This document shows positions 57,055 through 64,000 of a DNA stretch of 64,000 bases, one piece after another. Where the stretch lies: positions 35,353,083 through 35,417,082 of the forward strand of contig CM077115.1 of assembly GCA_039619475.1 (NCBI GenBank). The letters run 5' to 3'. The notes below the pieces were generated by a model. It saw nothing but the letters and a program-made list of their open reading frames with translations, was not told the origin of the DNA and did no database searches. Source of the stretch: Icerya purchasi (taxonomy: Eukaryota > Arthropoda > Insecta > Hemiptera > Monophlebidae). Position 1 is the first letter of the stretch, and each line of letters begins with the position of its first letter. The translations under genes and the position numbers were made by a program.

Positions 57055-57385
57055 TGGATGAGAAATTTTTGGAAAAGTTTCACATGAAAAGTATTAAAAA
57101 TAAATTAAAAGTTAATGACCACTTCACCTGGGCAATAAGAAAGAAAATATTGGATTGGGCAGGACATATTGCAAGAATGGATTCTACGAGATGGACTAAG
57201 AAAATAACAGATTAGACTATTTATGGAAAGAGAAAAATCAGATGGGGGGGGGAGTATCGTTAAAATGCTAAAACATAAACAATATCAACGGGTGGATTAT
57301 GACAGACTAGTGGGCTCGGTTGAGGGAGACCTTTGCCCGTTATTAGGGCTACATTATTAGTTTTTTCTTTAATAATATTTTGTTT

Positions 57386-57390
<5 letters not shown>
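57055..57390 (+). pseudogene. LINE-D-type relic: C-terminal RT tail
   Basis: Plus strand: IKNKLKVNDHFTWAIRKKIL then DWAGHIARMDSTRWTKKIT, followed by a stop, YGKRKIRWG, a G run (57244-57252) and YQRVDYDRLVGSVEGDLCPL before a stop at 57360. W-x-G-H-x-x-R-M followed by RW..K and a D-R..W...E-x-x-C-P type end is the C-terminal signature of the same broad LINE type as at 37 kb, although this copy need not be the same family. The 3' end runs into a TA repeat (57388-57421). Confidence 0.7.
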
Positions 57391-57424
<34 letters not shown>

Positions 57425-57444
57425 ATAACTTTATCGTTCACGAC

Positions 57445-57484
<40 letters not shown>
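57388..57484. repeat. TA microsatellite followed by AAT microsatellite
   Basis: TA run at 57388-57421, then TAA units at 57445-57484. Confidence 0.9.
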
Positions 57485-57486
<2 letters not shown>

Positions 57487-57789
57487 TAACCATTGTAAGA
57501 AAGACCTAAATAATGAGGCTGTTGTTAAAGTTGTAGAATTCTAATTGTTTTTTTTTTTTTCTTTTTAAATCCTTACAAAACCGCAAATACGCTGTATAAC
57601 GTGGCGATAGTGAAAAAAGATATTCAAAATTAAAAACTTAAAATGAAATTCCAAATATATGCAAAAATATAAAACCAAGCAACACAAAAGTGGTCTAAAA
57701 TGTAAACAGATCGTAATCCGATTTAAATATATAAATACAGCGAATGAAATTCAGTGTAAATATAAAAATAAAACAAAACATCTCAGTTA

Positions 57790-58540
57790 AATCCCCTCCA
57801 CCCAACAGCCGCATTTTGATTGTATCTGATTCACTAGCAGCTTTGGAGTCCCTTCCCCAACAATCCCTATCGAATTACATAACCAACTCTATACAATCAC
57901 TAATCCTAAAATTAAGATCATCCTCCCACCAAATTACTTTCTTATGGGTGCCAAGCCACACCGGACTTAGGGGTAATAACTTAACTGACATCGCTGCTAA
58001 GTCAACACTGTCGTGCCCCATGCCCTGTTCCCCTCCTCTTCCCGCCGACATAGTAAAATCTATAAAAATTCTTGTGCAATCCCAATGGAAGCAAGATTGG
58101 CTCACTAGACAATCTTGCTTTCTAAGAGAGATAAAACACGGAATTGACCCTTGGTTCCCTCCTTCTGACTTCCCCAGAACCCACTTTGTGGCTATGGCAA
58201 GACTCCGCATTGGTCATATTTCGCTGACTCATGATCATCTCCTACTTAATTGCGAGCCCCCTTTCGAATGCCTCTTTTGCTCCCTTCCCCCCTCTCCTAC
58301 AGTAAAACGCCTGCTCCTGGAGTGCCCATCCTTCGCGCTCCAGCGCGCCAAGCACCGGATAGCGTCTTTGCAGTCGTCTTTGGCCAACTCGCCTTTGAAC
58401 ATTGCAGACACTATTCGGTTTCTTTATACAACTAACCTATTTCGAACCATTTAACTCTCCGATTGCCATAGTGTCGTAATAGCCCCGGCAGCTGTACACG
58501 GCACTTAAAAAATAAAAAAAATTAAAAAAAAAAAAATCTC
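57790..58540 (+). mobile_element. LINE-B copy: RNase H, zinc box and 3' UTR (5' truncated)
   Basis: An open frame covers 57744-58454. Similarity starts at about residue 17. ILIVSDSLAALESL (D29) and FLWVPSHTGLRGNNLTDIAA (D82) are RNase H motifs; the usual Glu of GNE is Asn. SQWKQDWL..FLREIK..DPWFPPSD links to RLRIGHISLTH (153-163) and the zinc box C176, C179, R189 (usually His), C194. The protein ends FRTI at 58451. The 3' UTR has AATAGCCCCGGCAGCTGTACACGG-type sequence and an A-rich tail (58508-58537). The same 3' UTR occurs in the minus-strand copy at 28.7 kb. The 5' end lies within RNase H. No clear target duplication was found. Confidence 0.85.
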
Positions 58541-58743
58541 CCAAAGTATCTTCCCTATACACATTTTACATTTCCGTACAAACACGAAATATTTATATAT
58601 AAAAAAATTCGAAATATATGTAGACAAAAGAAAAAAGTATAGAACAACGTAAAAACCGGTCTAAAAAACCAATCTTAGCGTAACTCTCTATACACACTTA
58701 AATTTCAGTATGAATGTAGACGAAATATTTTTATATACTAGAA

Positions 58744-59962
58744 CAGTGGTTTTTAACCTTTAAGTGATGAGGGACAATTTGACAAAATTTCTGTCTGCCA
58801 TGGACCACCAACTGTTTGGAGATAATATACAATAAATGTAAATAAATAAATAAAGGGTTGTTCTATCTATCTATAAATAAGACACGCGTAAAATTGTTCA
58901 AAGCCAACAGTGTTTTAATTTTTTTTTACGAAAATTTTACGGAGTAGAGGTAAATATATTATTTTAATGCGATTTCTGTGACTGCATACCTTTTACTAAC
59001 TTCTGAATCCTTGGTTCAATGCTACTCAAAACCAAACACATGTCGGCACTGGCATCCAACAACCGATTTCGGTGCTTGCTTTTAATTTTCAAAAGCGCCG
59101 AGAACTCCTGCTCGCATAGATATGTCGATGATAACAAAGTTCAGTAACGTACAGCAATTTTTTGAATCATTGGGAAAGAAATTGGCTTTTTGGTCCAAAA
59201 ATTTTCGGAATTAATTCCTGTCACGAATATATCTTTCGAGTTACTATTGTGTTGCATTTCAATCACTTCTTCTTAAATTTCATCAAGCACCTCAGAAACG
59301 TTGATCATTTTCCGAACACCTTCATCCTCATAGTAGTCAGGAAAATAGTGACTGAATTCACTCTTTAAATTTTTCAAATGCAGTATATCATGTTCTTTTG
59401 TATTTCTCCTTTAATCTCAGCACGCTGCTTGTCAATAATTCGATTCAGCGTATTAAACGCAGAAAAATTTTTTTTCTTCCAACCTTGTCGATCCATAGCT
59501 CGATTTTAATGATAAATTCATTAATTTTATCTTCATATGCAAATTTATTGCTTGCGCCTTGCAACTTCAAATTTCATGACCCTTGCAGTTGAAGGTTCAA
59601 TTTATTTAGTTGCGCAAAAAAATCAACCAAATAAGCAAAACACATTTGAAATTTGGACTTGCAGAACTGATCCAGCAACTTTTTGTTCTCCTTGTTAGTT
59701 AATAATATTTATACTTCCTCTTTCAGTTCGTACAACCCCGACAACATATTTCCTTTGGAAAGCCGACGCACTTCCGTATAGAAAAGCCGAGTTTCGTGTT
59801 CAGAGTTCATATCAGAGCACAATTGCTGGAGGAGACGAGTATTAAGTGCACTCTTTTTAATGAAGTTGACTACTTTTATACCTTTAATATTTTTAGGATG
59901 GCTTGGCGGACCACTTTGAGTGCTTCCAGAGTGGTCCGCGGACCACCGGTTAAGAACCACTG
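58744..59962 (-). mobile_element. hAT transposon (Buster-like), deletion derivative, 1219 bp
   Basis: Left end CAGTGGTTTTTAACC and right end (reverse complement) CAGTGGTTCTTAACC match at 14 of 15 positions. Flanking 8-bp repeats TACTAGAA (58736-58743) and TATTAGAA (59963-59970) differ by one base and again have TA in the middle. The protein differs a good deal from the copy at 52-54 kb and the ends differ as well, so this is a second, related family. The front half of the transposase is missing between the right end and about 59885. Confidence 0.92.
58955..59885 (-). pseudogene. hAT transposase, C-terminal half, broken
   Basis: On the minus strand: KVVNFIKKSALNTRLLQQLC, NSEHETRLFYTEVRRLSKGN (59.8 kb), then after a stop QLNKLNLQLQG-type residues (59.6 kb) and, at the end, LLSSTYLCEQEFSALLKIKS with the C-terminal Glu, NRLLDASADMCLVLSSIEPR and QKLVKGMQSQKSH before the stop near 58960. 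This is the hAT catalytic C-terminal and dimerisation region. The N-terminal zinc finger and the first two catalytic Asp residues are deleted. Several stops and frameshifts lie in the middle. Confidence 0.88.
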
Positions 59963-59970
59963 TATTAGAA

Positions 59971-61189
59971 GATTAGAAAATAAATAGAAAATAAGATAAC
60001 CAGAAACTAAGCGTATTGTTAAATTTCGATTAAATAAATAAAATAAAGAAATCAAATTAATAAACGTACATCGATTACGTAAGTAAAAATGTAAATAAAT
60101 AGTATGGTGAAAAATTAAACTTGAAGATCGCGTATGCTTGTAAATTTCTTTAGTAACATTTATAAGATTCATAATTTTTTTTGTAATATCTTAATTAAAA
60201 TATTTAATAAAAATATTAAACGTCTCGTTTTTTAATTTCTAAGTGTTCTTTCGTTTTGGTACTTCATTAAAGAGGCAGTCACCCTCCTCTGTGTTTAGCA
60301 TTCTTACGTGATATTAAGTAATACACAGGTACCTCTTAGCCGGTTCCTCATTTACCGGTCTCATCGTTTCATCTCTTTGTTGTTCTACTGTTGCGACAGG
60401 TGTGAAACTAGAACGGAGATTAACTGCGGCCCAAGATAACACACCATGGTAGATATAGAGTTCTGAATGTTATAGTGTTTGGGAATTGAGTAAAATTGAG
60501 TTAGAGCGGAGCAAATTGCATGAAAGGGTGTAAAGCGTAAGGTGCAAGTTCAGTCTTTTGGATTTTTCGGGTAGGTGAAATATTAATAAAGCGTGAATTT
60601 CACACATTCGTCGCCGTAACAAGAGAAGATTCTTCTTTTGCTAGCTAATCGAAAAATTGGAGCGACGTGAACGAGGAAAAGATTGCTAATCTAAGATTCG
60701 CCAATAATGCGTCGCATGAGCGGAAATTCAAAGAACAGTTCTTATTAATGCAATGCGTTCATCTCACTTGTTAATAAATAAGTAATATACGTTTAAAATG
60801 ACTATGCTATCTTAGTATGAGTATAGATTAATATCAGTAAATCATCTTTATCTAGAAAAGAGAAATATCAGTAACCGCTCATTGATGACAATAAACTTAC
60901 ATAACATCAAGCGAGGTTGATCAAAAAGCGCGAATGAAAATATCGAAAATCATTGCAACTGGAAATGCAGAAAGCTGAAAGAATGAGCGCATGTTCTCAG
61001 AAATTTTTCCAGTGGAAAATGTTGAAAAGGATATCCGAAATACAAAAATAGCATCCGTTTTGCGAATAATGCTAAACGAATTGAATATCACGAGCGAAAG
61101 ATTTTTCACGGAAATTTAGTATACGAATCAAAAATGAAATGAAAGCTGCATTATCCACTAATAACAATGCATTAGGGAATACAGAGAGA
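59971..61189. other. Non-coding, nothing recognised
   Basis: AT-rich sequence with short ORFs only. Confidence 0.4.
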
Positions 61190-61690
61190 AAGAGAGAGAG
61201 AGCAAAAATGTATAAATATCTCGGATGCGTACTGACAAATGGGGAAAATAATAGTCGTCGGGTGATGAAATTAAATGTAAAATCGGACATGAAGATACTG
61301 TCTTCTGGGAAATGATATTACTATGTGCAGTCGCGAGTGTTTGCTTTTGAAAGTAGCCGGACGCTCTCTTCGGGTTCCTTCATCGTCTCATTTGGAAGCA
61401 TTCAAACTATGGCTCCTGCGATCGATGACGAAAATACATAAATGAACAAGTTTCTTCCTGCATAGAGACCCCGGGGCAAGAAACGAGAACTATTAACATT
61501 AAACAGATTAGCATCATATACAGCGAAACAAAAACACAGTTTGGTACAACATTTTCATGGATAAACATCAAAGTTCGACATTTATCGAACTACTTAAAGA
61601 AATGGATGTAGAAAAAAAATAGTCTACACAACATGATGATGGTTGCCAACTTTCATTGTTCAGAAGAGGTGTACTCTACATTAATCTTTA
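61190..61690 (+). pseudogene. LINE-D-type relic: RT thumb and C-terminal tail
   Basis: Plus strand: KMYKYLGCVLTNGENNSRRV (61208 on; F-K-Y-L-G-C-V-L-T box), then after breaks LEAFKLWLLRSMTKIHK (61390 on; the E-A-F-E-x-W-x-x-R-R-x-L-K-I box), RELLTLNRLASYT, and VANFHCSEE near the end (61640 on; the V-A-N-L tail). It is the same type as the fragments at 37 and 57.1 kb and has the same orientation. Heavily decayed. Confidence 0.65.
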
Positions 61691-64000
61691 TTGTACCGTT
61701 TTTTTTTTTTTTGTTTTTTTTTTTTATGAAAAAGCGATAAAGCGACGTTTTCGCAACGACCAATCTTAAATATTCGCTGCTTATTCTTGCGGAATTATTA
61801 CTCTTTTCATTAGTATAGAGTCTCTTGTTAATGGAGCGTATTTTTGAAGAAACGAAAATAAAGGAAGAATTCAGAATAACACGTTAAAGAATTGCGCCAG
61901 GAAGCTGCGAGTGTCATCAAGGAAAAGAATTCGTGCTGATTTTAAGAGTCCAAATTGGAAAATAGGGAAAAATTGAACAAGTACGGAGGGGGCGGAGAAT
62001 AATTTAAATTTTATGATCCTTTTTATTAACACCTCACTTTCTGATAGTTCGGAAAAAGCGTTTTCGTCGAAATTTTCGTTGGTTATTTATTTTTTTTTTT
62101 TTTAGCGTTTTTCGAGAGCATCAGGTAAGAAGCAGGGAGTGTATGCGTGCGAATGGGCTTTTATTACGGGCAGGTGCATTATTGGAAGAGAAGGCGCGCT
62201 TGGAAGTGCTTGCTGACGGATGTGGAAAATGTTTGCTGAGCGAACGCATTATTAAGCTGCCCGAATTAGAGAACTGGATTCGGTCGAGAACTGTGAAATA
62301 GAATCGTTTTCAGTTTTGAATGCGATGCGGCGATCCGCCGTTATTATGTTCAAGTTGTGAGCCGGCCGCGGTCATTTAAAAACAAAAAGAAGAAAACGAA
62401 GAAAAAAGCCTCGTCGTCGTGGTCGTCGTCGTCGTCGCCGCGCAGAAACAAAAAGAAAAGAAATGCTGGCGGTAGTGTTGTTCTGGAAGTTGGCAGATCG
62501 GTACGGGGTTGTAGGGAAAATAAAAGGCCAGAGTAAGCCGCTTATGTCAGCAGGTGTTCCGCGTAGAATGCATGCCGTACTTGCCGTGGTGGCTGGCCCC
62601 CTTTTCAGATTAGACTGTCGGTCGGGGCTGGTGCAGCGACAAATCCGAACATCCGGGAACGGATTTTACGCATTGTGCAAGAGTGGGCCGTTCCGGAATC
62701 GTGGCCTTTTAAAACAATAAACCCGCTTCTACCGGCACAAAACGCTCCGGCCCTATTTAATAATAATTATTGTTGTCGTCTTCGTCGTCGAAGAAAGAAA
62801 AAAAAAACTGAGCAGCCCAGAGTGCATTCCGGTTCTGTTTTTAATTATTCCGGGACAACGCCGTCAGAAGTGTCGTTGTCGTAAAAAAGGCAAAGTCCTC
62901 CTGATGATGATAGGTCCTTTTGTGGCCATTAGCGATCAGTCAGAATTCTAGATTCTAGATCGTTGCCTTAATTACGAAATATACACGTCGCGCACATACC
63001 TCTCTACGAAAAAAGTGCAACCGGCTTGCACTACTGATGTGCCCAGAACGCAATTCCGGTGATGCTGAGAAAAGGTGCACACTCGCAGAGGTACGGAGAA
63101 GTCCGACTTTCTGAGCAGCGCGGCCTTTGTGCGCTATGAAAACAGTAGTAGCGATGCTCCGACGACATGTGTTGAAAGGGGCGAGAGAGAGAGAGAGCGA
63201 CCGGTCGCTACAAGACTGAATGACATTTCACGCACAAAGGATTTATGCAATTAATATGTTCGAAGAAAGACGGCCCATGGCACACATCCTCCGCCGCTCC
63301 TGCAAGTAATGATGCGTGCCTAATGAACTTTTTCTTTCCCCCCCCCTCCACCCGTTCAAGATTCGCCGTGAAATGAAGGAAAAAAAATGAAACAGCGCCA
63401 ACGGTGCGCGTTTCAAAAGCCGATCTCGTCAGTCCGCTGGCCAATGAACTGGATGTAATAAAAAAAGGTCGCCGATGAAATGCAGCTAAAGAGGAAAAAA
63501 CTGATGTAAAATATGCCTGCATGCGCAGGTAATTTATTTGAAGCAGGCCAGCGAGTAGGTGACTGATCTCACGCCTTCTCTTTGTCGCAGTAACGATTTC
63601 GTTAGAGCACCGTGCCGACTATTAACACGGAGACGGCATCGCCGAACGAATAAAATCGTTAGGAAATATATGTGTCATTCGCGTTCGCGACGCGCAACCC
63701 TTATTTTTTTTCCTACGTGAAATTGTTTTTCTCCCCCTCCCCCGGGTCCTTCTATCCGCCGATGGTGGCTCATCATCTGTCCTTCTCGCTACAAGTACCG
63801 GTTGTTGTTACGTACTCGGAGCTCGCCCGTATGCGGTCGACAAAGCGTCGCTGCATCATTAATAACTGAACGATTACTTCGACAAAACGGTATTTGCCCT
63901 AATAGTGTCGTTGTCGTTGTCGTTGTCGCCGTCGTCGTCGTCGTCGTCGTCGTCGAAAGTCACCCCGACGACATTCGTTTTTGTTGTACAAGACACGCAA
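61691..64000. other. Non-coding; CpG-rich; CGT repeats
   Basis: No gene recognised. T runs lie at 61698-61723 and 62090-62103, CGT repeats at 62410-62440 and 63907-63956, and a GA run near 63185-63200. Overlapping short ORFs on both strands show no family pattern. Confidence 0.4.
63907..63956. repeat. GTCGTT/GTC trinucleotide repeat
   Basis: GTCGTT units pass into about 8 CGT units; CpG-dense. Confidence 0.9.

Overview
The window is animal nuclear DNA, almost certainly from an insect. The only host coding sequence I can support is one exon of an atypical protein kinase C gene near the left edge (767-882, + strand). The transposons (a Mos1-like mariner, Buster-like hATs, a pogo/Tigger relic and several LINE types), abundant CpG in the GC-richer blocks and AT-rich intergenic DNA fit an insect. 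Hymenoptera is my best guess, but it is inference. Nothing prokaryotic or organellar is seen.

Layout. 1-481: LINE reverse transcriptase fragment (- strand) split by a 156-bp foldback insertion. 767-882: aPKC exon. 1457-3797: three tandem copies of an AT-rich unit of about 0.8 kb. 4392-5045: pogo/Tigger transposase relic (-). 9266-9533: hAT-type MITE. 16.0-17.3 kb: LINE-A relic (-). 18.5-21.3 kb: Dong/R4-like LINE (+) with a 1290-bp mariner inserted in it. 24.17-25.7 kb: a LINE 3' tail (-), then a LINE-C copy (+) with a 1.2-kb open frame. 27.84-29.27 kb: LINE-A and LINE-B relics side by side (-). 29632-30009: about 126 ATT units. 37.0-37.6 kb: LINE-D relic (+). 41.0-42.8 and 47.2-48.25 kb: LINE-A relics (+). 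52234-53880: hAT copy 1. 56.0-57.0 kb: CR1/Jockey-type relic (-). 57.06-57.39 kb: LINE-D relic (+). 57.79-58.54 kb: LINE-B (+). 58744-59962: hAT copy 2. 61.2-61.7 kb: LINE-D relic (+). Between these lie non-coding stretches with microsatellites and CpG-rich blocks (about 6.9-8.1, 13.3-14.6, 22.5-23.6, 30.5-31.6, 33.0-34.6, 44.5-45.9, 50.4-52.1 and 62.1-64.0 kb) in which I recognise no gene.

How it fits together. The aPKC exon runs rightwards and ends at a good splice donor. I could not find by eye the usual last coding exon of aPKC anywhere to its right, so most of the window may be a very large intron. Alternatively the gene may end early through a local alternative end. The rest is a transposon graveyard with several clean insertion footprints: mariner with its TA duplication, three hAT-type insertions with 8-bp duplications, and a foldback insertion with a 12-bp duplication. 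LINE-A to LINE-D are labels for this window only. Clade names are assigned from remembered motif patterns, not from a search.
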